64,000 nt of DNA, taken from NCBI GenBank assembly GCA_964017045.1, contig OZ024798.1, positions 32,893,050 to 32,957,049 of the forward strand. Direction: 5' to 3'. Of this stretch, positions 11,649 to 23,273 are shown one piece after another. The DNA comes from Omphiscola glabra. Its lineage: Eukaryota > Mollusca > Gastropoda > Lymnaeidae. A program made the translations under genes and the position numbers. Positions within the stretch are counted from its first letter, which is position 1. Each line of letters starts with the position of its first letter. The notes beneath the pieces were generated by a model, which did no database searches, was not told the DNA's origin, and worked only from the letters and a program-made list of their open reading frames with translations.

Positions 11649-11845
11649 CAGTGGTTCTCAACCTTCCTAATGCCGCGACCCCTTAATACAGTTCCTCATG
11701 TTGTGGCGACCCTCAACTACATCATTATTTTAGTGGCTACTTCATAACTGTAGAGTACATGCGTTTTCCGAGGGTCTTAGGCGACCCCTGAGGAATGATG
11801 GTTCGACCCCCAAAGAGGTCGCGACCCACAGTTTGAGAACCGCTG
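11649..11845 (+). mobile_element. SPIN-like nonautonomous hAT element, complete copy
   Basis: A 197-bp element starting CAGTGGTTCTCAACC and ending GAGAACCGCTG. Internal landmarks are taatgccgcgacccctta, gttcctcatgttgtggcgac, ggtcttaggcgacccctg and gaggtcgcgacccacag. This is the wording I recall for SPIN/SPACE INVADERS miniature elements. Flanking octamers gtgtgaac (11641-11648) and gtctgaac (11846-11853) match at 7 of 8 positions, as expected for hAT. No coding capacity. Confidence 0.88.
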
Positions 11846-11853
11846 GTCTGAAC

Positions 11854-12404
11854 TGAAAGAAAGAAATGGGTCGAAGGAATAGAAAGATTAAAGTATTTTG
11901 GAGGAAAATCTTTTGAAATGAGATAAATTGAATGGACGCTTGGGGATTTGGGGGGGGGGGGCGGGGTGGCGCTAAGGCAGACGAAACAAAATGGCGGACA
12001 GATCGCCAGAGGCATCTTCATCAACGTCACGCGGTGCGAATCGACAAAACGGAAGCCAACAATATGTCCGTGTAACCGATGACGTCTTACCTGTCGATAT
12101 TTTCCTGATTCAGTTTCGTCTTAAATTAAGTTGAGAACATGCTTCCTAATGTATTTCGTGGGCATTTAGAACACAGATATGAGACACATGTGAAGTGGGG
12201 CTTAAGCAGTAAATTATTGGATGTACCTTTACGCTGTCTTCATTATCTTCACAATGTCTCTTATAACCACACTATTTCTCTAATACGTCTACAGGAATTC
12301 TATTATCACCACAATGTCAACTAACCCCCCCCCCCCCACCCCCACCCCAACCCCGAGCAGCGAAATATCGCTTAATACCATCGAAATGATCAAGTGATAA
12401 AAAT
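11854..12404. other. Spacer with diverged outlying repeat units
   Basis: Contains poly-G at about 11950-11960 and poly-C at about 12327-12337. From 12230 there are loose acaatgtc copies leading into the next array. No gene recognised. Confidence 0.4.
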
Positions 12405-12560
12405 AACTTCGCAATGTCCCTAATGACAACAAAATGTCCCTAATGACAACAAAATGTCCCTAATGACAACAAAATGTCCCTAATGACAACAAAATGTCCC
12501 TAATGATAACTCAATGTCCCTAATGACAACAAAATGTAACTAATATCAACTAAATGTCTC
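12405..12560 (+). repeat. 20-bp minisatellite
   Basis: About seven units of aaaatgtccctaatgacaac. Decayed copies extend outward to about 12230 and 12675, suggesting an older, larger array. Confidence 0.92.
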
Positions 12561-12675
12561 CCACAAAATGTCCCTAAAATTAGCACAAAGCCGAATTCTG
12601 CATTGTAATCTCCTTTAATACAATTTTTTAAAATGTCCCTTATTTCCACAATGTCCCTCACACACCAAAATGTCC

Positions 12676-13450
12676 ATGATTATCGCCATACTCCGCTGGC
12701 CAAACTGCCTCCTCCATTAGCCAGACAAATGACAAAGTTTTACCCAGCGCTCTTGATTTCTCTCCCCTGTTAACAAGATTTAATAAGTGACGTTTGTCTA
12801 AACCCATAGCGTCATCAACTTCCCCGTGAAAACCCCATTCTGCCCTTGTCCTATAGAAGATGTATTATTAGGAAATAAGTTCATATTTCCATCAATGTAT
12901 AAGACAAAGATACGACAATTTACTGGAATTTAACGGATGGGGGAAGGGGGGGGGGGAGGGGGGTGACTCGTCCAAAAAAAAAGTATGCACTTAATAAACT
13001 CGTGACATTCCTACGAAATATACTTTAAAAATTAACACTTTCATATAATGTAATGATACACTCAAATACATTGTTTTATTTAACTATGTTTGGATGTTGG
13101 GAATAAATAAATAGATGAACTGCGCAGGAAGTGGCTTTTTTTTTTACTCTGATTACTCCTTCAAAACTGTGCCCACAACTTGTTGGTTGAAGGCATATAA
13201 TTTCCACCACCTCGTTCTCGAAGGAAAACGCTGCCCACTACCACTTGGTTGAAGCCAACAGAGTTGACAGTTGTGTAGACGTGTGTTCTTACTAAGATTT
13301 GCTGGTGTAATATCGATTTATTTTCTTAAAATGATAATAATTTTAATTTCGGCATTCACATTTTATGCATGATAACATTGATTTTTAAATCTGTGAAGAC
13401 TATGAATCAAATTAAAGTGCATTTTCATAACAAAACGCAAAAAGTAAATC
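12676..13450. other. AT-rich spacer, no gene seen
   Basis: Includes a G-rich run at about 12942-12962. No coding signal. Confidence 0.5.
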
Positions 13451-13611
13451 ATACAGCATCTCAAGTTCTTACTTGGTGATACAACATCTCAAGTTCTTCC
13501 TTGATGATACATCTCAAGTTCTTCCTTAATGATACAAAATCCCAAGTTCTTCCTTAATCATACAACATCTCAAGTCCTTCATTAATCATATAACATCTCA
13601 AGTTCTTCCCT
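13451..13611 (+). repeat. ~28-bp minisatellite
   Basis: Six units with cores catctcaagttcttcctta and atgataca; the unit length varies by a few bases. Confidence 0.9.
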
Positions 13612-14246
13612 AGGAACGACCACAGAATCATAATAAGTTACAAAAAAATCTGCGATTTAAATTTTCCTCAACCACGGTGAAATTGAATCTTCTAAACTTA
13701 ATTTCACATCACCCCCTCCCAACTCTTTTTCCCCACAAAAAATGTTCAATAATTGTCCATTAGCTTATCATTCCAACCCACCACTACTCGAAAAAGAACC
13801 ACTGAGTGAACTTCCTATTGCCTATCGATCAACTCCATCTATCCTTTTTGTGAGCACCTCTCCACACAGTAGCCCTGTGGGCCTGTGGGCCTGTGGGCCT
13901 AGAGCCATCCATCCATTCTCTTATCAACTCAAAGTTTCGCAATGTCAATTTCCCCCTCGTACTTTACTGGGGGGGGGGGGAAATATAACATAAAACACCT
14001 ATTACGGGGGGGGGGTATTCATAACCAAAGGTTCTCACTAAGTTAAAAGTTTTGTTCCACCAGAACGTGCAGTGAGCGTAGACACACTCGCACATAATAA
14101 ATAAATCAATAACTGAGAGCTTTTCAATTATTACACGACTACCACGTGTCTAACTCAACATTTACGACATGACAATACATAAAGAGGGAACAATTTGAAA
14201 ATGAGAATCATCACACAAAGGCTAACGGTGGGATAAAATATCATAG
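13612..14246. other. Spacer, no gene seen
   Basis: Contains a small gtgggcct triplication near 13877-13900, poly-G at 13970-13980 and poly-G at about 14006-14014. Confidence 0.4.
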
Positions 14247-14762
14247 GTCCATGGGGTTTCTAGTGTCCATCGCGATCTCTTGTGTCCATCAAGGTATTTT
14301 GTATCCACGAGGTCGCTTATGTCCGTGAGGTCTCTTGTGTCCATCAAGGTATTTTGTGTCCACGAGGTCGCTTATGTCCGTTAGGTCTCCAGTGTCCATA
14401 GAGCCTTCAGTGTCCACGTGGTCTCTTGTGTTTATGAGGTCTATTGTGTCCATCAAGGTCTCTTATGTTCATCAAAGTCTCTTGTGTCCATCAAAGTATC
14501 TTGTGTCCATCAAGGTCTCTTATGTTCATCAAAGTCTCTTGTGTCCATCAAGGTCTCTTCTGTCCATGAGGTCTCTTGTGTCCATCAAGGTCTCTTATGT
14601 TCATCAACATCTCTTGTGTCCATCAAGGTCTCTTCTGTTCATGAGGTATATTGTGTCCATCAAGGTCTCTTATGTTCATCAAAGTCTCTTGTGTCCATCA
14701 AGTTCTCTTCTGTCCATGAGGTCTCTTGTGTCCATGAGGTATCCAGTGTCTACTCGGTCCAT
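14247..14762 (+). repeat. 19-bp minisatellite
   Basis: About 27 units of gtgtccatcaaggtctctt and variants (ttcatcaaagtctcttgtg). Three units make 57 bp, keeping frames open. Confidence 0.94.
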
Positions 14763-15202
14763 GAGTAACCACACCCCTTACACACACCTCACACGAATTG
14801 AGCGCTGACACTACAAAGGAAGAATGCAACTGATGGAATTGTTCGGCTTCAGCGGTCATGCGTACGGGGTGGCATTCCGCCATCATTGATTTCTGCTCTT
14901 TTGAGTCTCTGGTGGCCGTCCACAAAAGGTCTTTTCATCCTGTGTTGTCCTTCCACAGCCGATGCCATTTTGCGCAATTCTGTGGCCCCTAACACGCAGG
15001 AGGTCTATCGCATTTTTGGTGTAATATCTCTTCCATGTAACGAAGGGCTTGAGCTCGTCTGTCTGAAAGTATTTCATACTGTGACATCATCGGAGCCTGG
15101 GGCTGTGGAAAATGAAATGTCTATATATCGTTATCAAATCACAGTTGATAATATATGGATAATGTTACACAATCTGCTATATTGATTTTAGTTCCAAACT
15201 TG

Positions 15203-15204
<2 letters not shown>
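14763..15204. other. Unique stretch of unknown nature
   Basis: Both strands carry open frames of 64-99 codons across 14886-15185. The base composition is more balanced than in the arrays. On the minus strand short phrases such as WKRYYTKNAIDLLR are readable, but I cannot match them to a family; a decayed mobile-element ORF is possible. Confidence 0.25.
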
Positions 15205-15234
<30 letters not shown>

Positions 15235-15235
15235 T
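15205..15235 (+). repeat. (TA)n microsatellite
   Basis: An uninterrupted alternating TA run of about 24 bases within an AT-rich block. Confidence 0.95.
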
Positions 15236-15540
15236 CATATCTCAAGTGCTCCAAGAAATTATCCTCTACAGCCTGTTAAGTGAAGTTGGAGCGTAATTTC
15301 TTTTTCCCCATCCACTTCAGCTGGTTTAATTTGAGATGAAGTCGTATATGACAATTTGCTATTAACCATTCTTTTTGTATACTTTTTTTTGCTTGACACC
15401 ATTCGCACTAGACAATTGATGTCGCATTTTATTTCTATGAAGAGTTTCTCATTTTTGAAAAGCAAATGAGCGCGCTTGTCAATTTTGTGATGTCTTTTAA
15501 TGAGCGAATGCCAACCCGTGTTGTTTTACCCCCCCCCCCC

Positions 15541-15637
15541 CCATTCGAAAACCATACAATATTAAATGTAAAATATACCCCTTTTTGAGTAGCGCCCGGG
15601 CAGGATGTCCCCATTACCCCCCCTCGCTACGCCACTG
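15541..15637 (-). mobile_element. Truncated CAGTGGCGTAGC-family hAT miniature element
   Basis: Shares cgaaaaccatac, gagtagcgcccggg and the intact terminus ctcgctacgccactg with the two complete copies. The other end is lost in a poly-C run (about 15530-15542), so no target duplication can be checked. Confidence 0.8.
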
Positions 15638-15965
15638 GCTTTCACCCGGTCCAACCACACTTTGGTATCGCGCCGGTGTCCTATATTTAGACGCCACTTA
15701 TCACGACCATAGTACGCCGCTAATTGTGTCTTTAATTACATTTGAGTTCATTTAAAATTCTAGAGACGCCTCACCGGAACCAGACCTGATGTTTAGTCAC
15801 TGCACCAGTGCGCCAGACTTCGGTCTAACTCGATTACGTCATTCTGGATTGGAAGCAAACAAGTTAAGTTTTCAAATTTTCCCGGCAGAGGGAATTTTTA
15901 AGGGAGATAATTATCAGGAATTTACCACGCGCCCCCGGGATTGTTTCTAAATATAACAAAAGATT

Positions 15966-16598
15966 GGTAGTGATGACGTCAAGAAAGTTAGTGATGACGT
16001 CAAGAAAGTTAGTGATGACGTCAAGAAAGTTAGTGATGACGTCAAGAAAGTTAGTGATAACGTCAAGAAGGTTAGTGATGACGTCAAGAAAGTTAGTGAT
16101 GACGTCAAGAAAGTTAGTGATGACGTCAAGAAAGTTAGTGATGACGTCAAGAAAGTTAGTTATGGCGTCAAGAAAGTTAGTTATGACGTCAAGAAAGTTA
16201 GTGATGATGTCAAGAAAGTTAGAGATGACGTCAGGAACGTTAGTGATGACTTCAAGAACGTTAGTGATGACGTCAAGAAAGTTAGTGATGACGTCAAGAA
16301 AGTTAGTGATGACGTCAAGAAAGTTAGTGATGACGTCAGGAACGTTAGTGATTCGTCAAGAACGTTAGTGATGACGTCAGGAACGTTAGTGATGACGTCA
16401 AGAACGTTAGTGATGACTTCAGGAACGTTAGTGATGACGTCAAGAAAGTTAGTGATGATGTCAAGAAAGTTAGTGATGACGTCAAGAAAGTTAGTGATGA
16501 CGTCAAGAAAGTTAGTGATGACGTCAAGAAAGTTAGTGATGGCGTCAAGAAGGTTAGTGAGGACGTCAAACAAAATGTGAGGACGTCAAGAAAGTTAT
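15966..16598 (+). repeat. 21-bp minisatellite carrying CRE octamers
   Basis: About 30 units of gatgacgtcaagaaagttag plus t. About 20 units keep the palindrome TGACGTCA, the consensus cAMP response element; others have TGATGTCA, TGGCGTCA or TGACTTCA. The 7-codon period opens frames on both strands (VMTSRKL and TFLTSSL repeats). Confidence 0.97.
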
Positions 16599-16931
16599 AT
16601 CGTCCACTGATTTTTGTGACGGGATAGTTTTAAGATGAATGTTGAATTAAAGTATTTATAGCCAAATTATCCAAACTAACATTGTGGGTACTGTGGGGAA
16701 TTAAAGTTAGAAAACCATTAAAGTCGTATTATTTAAAAACGACAGACAATTTGCTAGTCATAGGCATGGCATGTACGCGTGTGTATGGCTGTGTGTGTAT
16801 GTGTATGTCTGTGTTTGTATGTCTGTGTGTGTCTGCCTGTGTGTGTGTGTGTTTGTTTGGTTGTATTTGTCAACATAAAACCAACTTAAAGATTAGAGTG
16901 TTGATCGATTTCGACGGACGAACTAACAATG
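16599..16931. other. Spacer with GT-rich tract
   Basis: A (GT)n-rich low-complexity run occupies about 16775-16865. No gene recognised. Confidence 0.6.
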
Positions 16932-17514
16932 TGTGTCACTGCCTGGAGAGCTCTAGTTATATGTTGTGTGATGTATAATGTATCTGTCTCACTGCCTGGG
17001 GAGCTCTAGTTATATGTTGTGTGATGTATAATGTATCTGTCTCACTGCCTGGGGAGCTCTAGTTATATGTTGTGTGATGTATAATGTATCTGTCTCACTG
17101 CCTGGGGAGTTCGAGTTATATGTTGTGTGATGTATAATGTATCTGTCTCACTGCCTGGGGAGCTTTAGTTATATGTTGTGTGATGTATAATGTATCTGTC
17201 TCACTGCCTGGGGAGCTCTAGTTATATGTTGTGTGATGTATAATGTATCTGTCTCACTGCCTGGGGAGTTCGAGTTATATGTTGTGTGATGTATAATGTA
17301 TCTGTCTCACTGCCTGGGGAGCTCTAGTTATATGTTGTGTGATGTATAATGTATCTGTCTCACTGCCTGGAGAGCTCTAGTTATATGTTGTGTGATGTAT
17401 AATGTATCTGTCTCACTGCCTGGGGAGCTGTAGTTATATGTTGTCTGATGTATAATGTATCTGTCTCACTGCCTGGGGAGCTCTAGTTATATGTTGTAGA
17501 TGTATAATGTATCT
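16932..17514 (+). repeat. 53-bp minisatellite
   Basis: Eleven units with cores tgtctcactgcctggggagc, tctagttatatgttgtgtga and tgtataatgtatc. The variant gttcgagtt recurs in units near 17100 and 17265, about three units apart. Confidence 0.97.
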
Positions 17515-17999
17515 GACCGGCTCCCAAGCGCCCGACCTCTCTATGATAGATAATAACAATCTCGTCAACCATGGGAAACATTTATTATCATTCAAGTTCA
17601 AGGCGAGTAGACGAAGGCTTTTTATTGCTAACACACATTCGACTATCAATGTCTGAGTGGTAATAAAGGGGAGAGACTGCAATCAGGTTAGCAAAAGGGT
17701 AAATGATTGAAAGAAAGCATGGGGAAACCTGGAGAGAAAAAAAAGAACGCAACAAAACAACAAACGTGTCGGCAAGAAGCCTTCCTCAGCGAACAAACAA
17801 CAGTAAAAACAGAATTAAATTGAAAAAATAACGCTTAGCTCTAATGTAGTATCCGAGAGGTCAGCACATGCTTCTGATGTATTCATTAATATTGTAACTC
17901 AACAAAAATAAGTGTTTCCTTTGAGTAGTCAGTTTTAAATAAGAATACATCCCCAAGCGACTTTGATAATGTAAACACCTTCACATTTTAATCGATGAA
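17515..17999. other. Spacer, no gene seen
   Basis: AT-rich unique sequence without repeats or recognisable coding signal. Confidence 0.5.
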
Positions 18000-18162
18000 A
18001 GTCTGTTGTAGAAACACCTTTTATGTTGCAATAACCAAATGTCTGTTGTAGAAACACCTTTTATGTTGCAATAACCAAATGTCTGTTGTAGAAACACCTT
18101 TTATGTTGCAATAACGAAATGTCTGTTGTAGAAACACCTCATATATCACAATAGCTAAATGT
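18000..18162 (+). repeat. 40-bp tandem repeat
   Basis: Three close copies and one diverged copy with cores gtctgttgtagaaacacc and tttatgttgcaataacc. Confidence 0.93.
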
Positions 18163-19010
18163 GTGCCGTTGATGCACCTTTAAAATGAGGGCTTCCACAC
18201 AACGGTTACCACTGTTACGGCGGTTACGATGTTCTCTCCATCAAAAGGGCGTGACACCAGTGCCAACAACGCCCTGTGTTACCGTTGTAACATTTGACCA
18301 ATGAACGTGACATCAGCAGTAGTCGTAGCAACGCTACTGTTTTTAGAACATGGCAGAGAATTGGGAAAATTATTATTTTATGTTAACATAAAAAATAATA
18401 GTTTCTTCTTTGCTTAATTGCTGAAGCAGCCAACTGGCGAAATTTGCTGCGGGCCACACTGACCTGCTGAACCATTAGCTGGAAATCACACGATCTTTGG
18501 GACGGCTAAGCAATAATTAATTTAGGTTAATGAATTGGTGTCACTCTGGTGCTCGCTTGGCGTCGATGGACCTTTGATGATAACAGTTTTGGGTGGGGGG
18601 GGGAGAGATAATGGCGATATTATCCGTTATATGATAATAGCATGGGATGAAACGATGAAATGTTTGCTCGGTCTTGCCGCAAACACACTCACACACGGGC
18701 ACACAGACACCGACATATTGGTTGTGCTGGGGAAGATTGAGTTCTCCTGTAATGATTTCGTCGAGTTCAAAGGTCAAACTTCTGCGTTATCGAAGTCAAA
18801 GGACCTATTCGCACTGTCATGGCGTCACGCACTAAGGCTTGTTATCGCGGGTCGTGCTAAAGCCGACTTCACTTCCCCCCCCCCCCCCTTTTGATACAGA
18901 AGCGTGTGTGCACCGTTCATGTCAGCTCGACGTAGTTGTAGTTGTTGTTGTTGCTGCCGGAGTCGCGGAAGTGAATGAGGTAAGAATTCGGCTTGGCGAC
19001 TCTTGTACTA
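18163..19010. other. Spacer, no gene seen
   Basis: Includes poly-G at about 18595-18603 and poly-C at about 18876-18887, and a ttgtagttgttgttg run near 18934. No gene recognised. Confidence 0.4.
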
Positions 19011-19018
19011 CGTGACGT

Positions 19019-19192
19019 CAGTGGCGTAGCGAGGGGGGGCAAGGGGGGGCATCATGCCCCGGGCGCTACTCACAAAGGGGCGCCAAATCGTCCGCAAAAG
19101 TATATTTTACATATAATATTGTATGGTTTTCGAATAGGGGGCGCTAAAAAGGTTTTGTGCCCCGGGCGCGAGTTAAGCTCGCTACGCCACTG
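19019..19192 (+). mobile_element. Nonautonomous hAT miniature element, CAGTGGCGTAGC family, complete copy
   Basis: A 174-bp element with terminal inverted repeats cagtggcgtagcgag and ctcgctacgccactg, flanked by the perfect 8-bp duplication cgtgacgt (19011-19018 and 19193-19200). The 8-bp duplication and CAGTG terminus identify the hAT superfamily. The interior has G-rich tracts and gtatggttttcgaatag, shared with 59230-59413 and 15541-15637. No coding capacity. Confidence 0.92.
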
Positions 19193-19200
19193 CGTGACGT

Positions 19201-19728
19201 CCATGGCAGTGGCCGTCGTGCTCGCTCAATGGTGCAGCCCTCCAACAGTCTGCAATGGCGCAACACGTAGAAAAACTAGAAACATTACTATACGCCGAGC
19301 ATGATTGTATGGATGAATCATTCTTACATACAAGTACACTTTCTGTTTCACCGGTGCTCTCTTAGAGACAGGTGTGTGCAGATCATCAGAATTGCTGAAA
19401 GGTCGCCACACTAGGTATTGGTGAATTATGTTGTTAGTCTCAGTGAATCTTTTTTTTTTTTTTTTTATCTGATCAATCTAGCCAATGGCTCTTTTAAGTA
19501 ACTCGGTTCTCAAAATGAGGGTATTATCTTCCAGAGAGCTAGGACAGTTTTTTTATGTCGTACAAAATGTCAATATCGTTATCTTCCAGATCCACTGTTT
19601 TGTTGGTGTTGAAATTACATAACTGGATGGAATTCTGTGCATTGTAATTTTTCAACAATCCTCTTAGATCAAACAACAAAATGTCTTTGCCACCATAAGC
19701 CCTCGAAGACGCTTGATTTTGTACAAAC
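19201..19728. other. Spacer, no gene seen
   Basis: Includes a poly-T run (19450-19466). The remainder is unique AT-rich sequence. Confidence 0.5.
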
Positions 19729-19869
19729 ATACAATTATGTTCGTTGTCATTTCATAAATATTGTGTTTTCCGATGAACTTAGGCGACCCTTGTGTAAGGG
19801 TTGTTTGATTTCCCCCCCCCCCCCCCCCCAACAAAAAAAATAGTCACAACCCACAGGTTGACAACCGCT
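19729..19869 (+). mobile_element. SPIN-like hAT element, 3' part only
   Basis: Retains ttcgttgtcatttcataa, ttccgatgaacttaggcgac and cacaacccacaggttg followed by acaaccgct, matching the second half of 11649-11845. The first half is missing, and an 18-base C run interrupts it at about 19812-19829. Confidence 0.7.
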
Positions 19870-20112
19870 AATTAAATGAAACGGAGGTTGGGGTTCATCG
19901 TGGAGGACCAACTGCTGAGAATAATCAAATTTCCGATTACATGGCCGTATCGTATATTGACACTTTTATGGTATCTCTATGATCCTCTTAGACCTGAAAC
20001 CTTGGATGGATTCACATCTGTGTAAAGTGATTGCAACGTTGTGCAAAGAATTATTTTTTTAAAGTTTCGAAGAAGCTCGAAAATAGCTCGAGGAAGACTG
20101 TCGAATGCAATG

Positions 20113-21197
20113 CTTGCCATCATTCATTTAGCATGCTTTAGGGCACTTGCCATCATTCATTTAGCATGCTTTAGGGCACTTGCCATCATTCATTTAGCAT
20201 GCTTTAGGGCACTTGCCATCATTCATTTAGCATGCTTTAGGGCACTTGCCATCATTCATTTAGCATGCTTTAGGGCACTTGCCATCATTCATTTAGCATG
20301 CTTTAGGGCACTAACCATCATTCATTTAGTATGCTTTAGGGCACTCGCCATCATTCATTTAGTACAGTTTATAGCACTTGCCATCATACATTTAGTACAG
20401 TTTATAGCACTTGCCATCATTCATTTAGTATGGTTTAAGACACTTACCATCATTCATTTAGTACAGTTTTTAGCACTTACCATCATTCATTTAGTATGGT
20501 TTAAGACATTAGCCATCATTAATTTAGTACGGTTTAAGACACTAGCCATCATTCATTTAGTACGGTTTAAGACACTAGCCATCATTCATTTAGTACGGTT
20601 TATAGCACTAGCCATCATTCATTTAGTACAGTTTTTAGCACTTACCATCATTCATTTAGTACTGTTTATAGCACTTGCCATCATTCATTTAGTACGGTTT
20701 AAGACACTAGCCATCATTAATTTAGTACGGTTTATAGCACTTGCCATCATTCATTTAGTACGGTTTAAGACATTAGCCATCATTAATTTAGTACAGTTTT
20801 TAGCACTTGCCATCATTCATTTAGTACGGTTTAAGACACTAGCCATCATTCATTTAGTACAGTTTTTAGCACTTGCCATCATTCATTTAGTACGGTTTAT
20901 AGCACTAGCCATCATTCATTTAGTACAGTTTTTAGCACTTGCCATCATTCATTTAGTACGGTTTATAGCACTAGCCATCATTCATTTAGTACGGTTTAAG
21001 ACACTAACCATCATTCATTTAGTACAGTTTTTAGCACTTACCATCATTCATTTAGTACAGTTTTTAGCACTTACCATCATTCATTTAGTACGGTTTATAG
21101 CACTTGCCATCATTCATTTAGTACAGTTTATAGCACTTGCCATCATTCATTTAGTACAGTTTATAGCACTTACCATCATTCATTTAGTATGGTTTAT
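20113..21197 (+). repeat. 33-bp minisatellite with several subtypes
   Basis: About 33 units sharing ccatcattcatttagta. The last third of the unit varies by subtype: gcatgctttagggcac (uniform 5' block, 20113-20345), acagtttatagcac, acagtttttagcac and acggtttaagacac (mixed 3' block). The 11-codon period gives a 406-codon open frame (AIIHLVRFxAL repeated). I regard it as non-coding because it has no non-repeat domain and starts in unrelated sequence. Confidence 0.97.
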
Positions 21198-21329
21198 GGG
21201 GGTACTTGGTTTTATAAATTACGGTCAAATAATAAAAAGATTGTATCCTCATCCTTTTTAACACAACACGCATTCGGTTGTGTACAACCCTCGTATCCGG
21301 GATAAATACGCGTACACCGTATTGTTCAA

Positions 21330-21585
21330 CACGAGTACTCAGTACAGTTTAATACACGTATTCATTACAGTTTAACACACAAATTCAGTACAGTTTAATA
21401 CACGAGTACTCAGTGAAGTTAAATACACGTATTCATTAGTTTAATACACGTATTCATTACAGTTTAATACACGAGTGCTCAGTGAAGTTAAATACACGTA
21501 TTCATTACAGTTTAATACACGAATTCAGTACAGTTTAATACACGAGTACTCAGTGAAGATTAATACACGAATTCAGCACAGTTGA
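21330..21585 (+). repeat. ~24-bp minisatellite
   Basis: About ten units with cores cagtttaatacacg and agtactcagt/tattcatta. The acagttta phrase resembles part of the preceding 33-bp unit. Confidence 0.88.
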
Positions 21586-22559
21586 AATAGATTCTGTTTT
21601 TGTTATGCACTGCTCTATACATTTTGGGATATGAAAATAATAACAACAAAATAACGGTCTCTTCGATCATTGTATGGGGGGGGGGGGGGCGATGCTGCAC
21701 AATTGAGTCTTCAATCAATACTATGTGACCTGTGATAAGAATCTTAACGTGAACTACGATAGATGATCCTTCACGATCGGGATTGACCATATCTGTAATT
21801 TGAAATATCGATACCGACCATCATGCACTATCCATTCAAAGATTCTTCTGTGGGTTTTTTTTTATGGATCAATCGATTACTAAACTGCTTTCATTATGAG
21901 AAACTTCAAGTAATTAAATCGCTCTTTAAAAATATCGATGTGTCAGCCCCGCTCACGTGTTGTTTACAACAAAATCGTAAGTCGATACTAGACTAGGCGG
22001 AAGGCGTACATAATGGAATCGATCCTCCGGCTCTCTCTCTCTCAGTCTTCCCTTAACGTATTTATAAGCTATTTATTTAATTATCTTTGCATGACACTCT
22101 ACGGTCTCAAGATCCCTATAAAGGCTTTAGGGCGGCGGTTCTCATTTCCTTAGCTATGCTGACCAGACGTCCCTGAAAGGTCAAGAAATGTCGCGGCCAG
22201 AGGAATTTTCTAGACGAACTGCGTAACTTTTTCTCCAGACCCATTCTGAGTTAGAGTCAGGCTTTCTGACCATCATGACGTCAGACGTTTAGTCGACCTT
22301 CATCTGAGTCGGACGCCTACCGGTGTCGTTTTGGTTTTTGCAGTATTGAAATGTACAGAAGGCGAGGCCTAAGGCGGAATCGGACGGATCGTCGGATGGT
22401 ATCGGCCGTGCCGTGGCCATGCATTGGATACCGTTTCGTCCACAATCTTACGTTCTTACGAGTGAAGTAATACGATTATATCCTCGAAGATTAGATTAGT
22501 CAAAAGACCCACGCTACGGGCGTACGCAATGCTATTCATCCTGGTAAATACTTATTCAC
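21586..22559. other. Unique spacer, no gene seen
   Basis: Poly-G at about 21676-21688 and a short (CT)n at about 22032-22041. CpG-richer at 22170-22470. No coding frame recognised. Confidence 0.4.
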
Positions 22560-22937
22560 CGTATCCGGAAATTTGATCGAAATAAATTAAGCTTAAGTGA
22601 AAACGGCCCACCTTTAACGCCGTACGGACGAGTGAATAAGGGTTAACTGAAATTTGATCGAAATAAATTTCGTTGACGGAAAATTGATCGACGAAAATTT
22701 GGTCGAACGGAAATTTGGTCGAATCTTTTTTGAACGCATTAATTTGTTTTACTACATAGTATAGTGCGTTCAAAAAGAAATTTCGACGAAAATTGTAACG
22801 TGTGAACTGAAAAAAAGATTCGATCAAATTTCCGTCGATCAATTTTCTGTCGACGAAATTTCTTTCGATCAAATTTCCGTTAACCCTTATTCACTCGTCC
22901 GTACGGCGTTAAAGGTGGGCCGTTTTCACTTAAGCTT
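22560..22937. mobile_element. Large palindromic foldback element, nested copy
   Basis: Outer arms (about 22588-22646 and 22864-22937) are long inverted repeats: cttaagtgaaaacggcccac pairs with gtgggccgttttcacttaag, and ccgtacggacgagtgaataa also recurs inverted. Inside are the arms of a second palindrome built from gaaatttgatcgaa, ttcgttgacgg and gaaaattgatcgacg, shared with 23589-23879 and 59467-59660. A partial copy of the family terminus (ccgtatccggaaatttgatc) sits at 22559-22578, suggesting insertion of one element in another. Confidence 0.8.
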
Positions 22938-23004
22938 AACTAATTTTGTACGATAAACTTGAAAGGACTGAGAGACAACGTTTATTTATTCTTTTACTTT
23001 AAGT

Positions 23005-23273
23005 CAGGCCTGCACAATATAAGGCCCGCCAGCGACCACTTTGCAGCCCGTGACGTAACGAAATAGTATTTATTCTTATTATATTCTTATTACCTTTCCC
23101 CCTGTCCTATTTTCTTTTGGCCCGCACAAGTCCTGTCTTATTTTCTTTTGGCCCGCACAAGTCCTGTCTTATTTTCTTTTGGCCCGCACAAGTCCTGTCT
23201 TATTTTCTTTTGGCCCGCACAAGTTTTTCATACAGCATGACGCCCGCCTTACATTATCAGTTTTGCAGGCCTG
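23005..23273. mobile_element. Nonautonomous hAT element carrying an internal minisatellite
   Basis: A 269-bp element with ends caggcctgcacaatataagg and ttttgcaggcctg, which are inverted repeats. Flanking octamers ctttaagt (22997-23004) and ctttaact (23274-23281) match at 7 of 8 positions. Four 31-bp units with the core ttttggcccgcacaag (about 23097-23225) sit inside it. Confidence 0.85.
23097..23225 (+). repeat. 31-bp tandem repeat inside a hAT element
   Basis: Four nearly identical 31-bp units with the core cttttggcccgcacaag, wholly contained in the 23005-23273 element. Confidence 0.9.

Noticed and set aside
14886..15185. 99-codon plus-strand frame with 64-75-codon minus-strand frames overlapping it
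   Set aside because: No recognisable domain on either strand; may be a decayed mobile-element ORF but cannot be supported.
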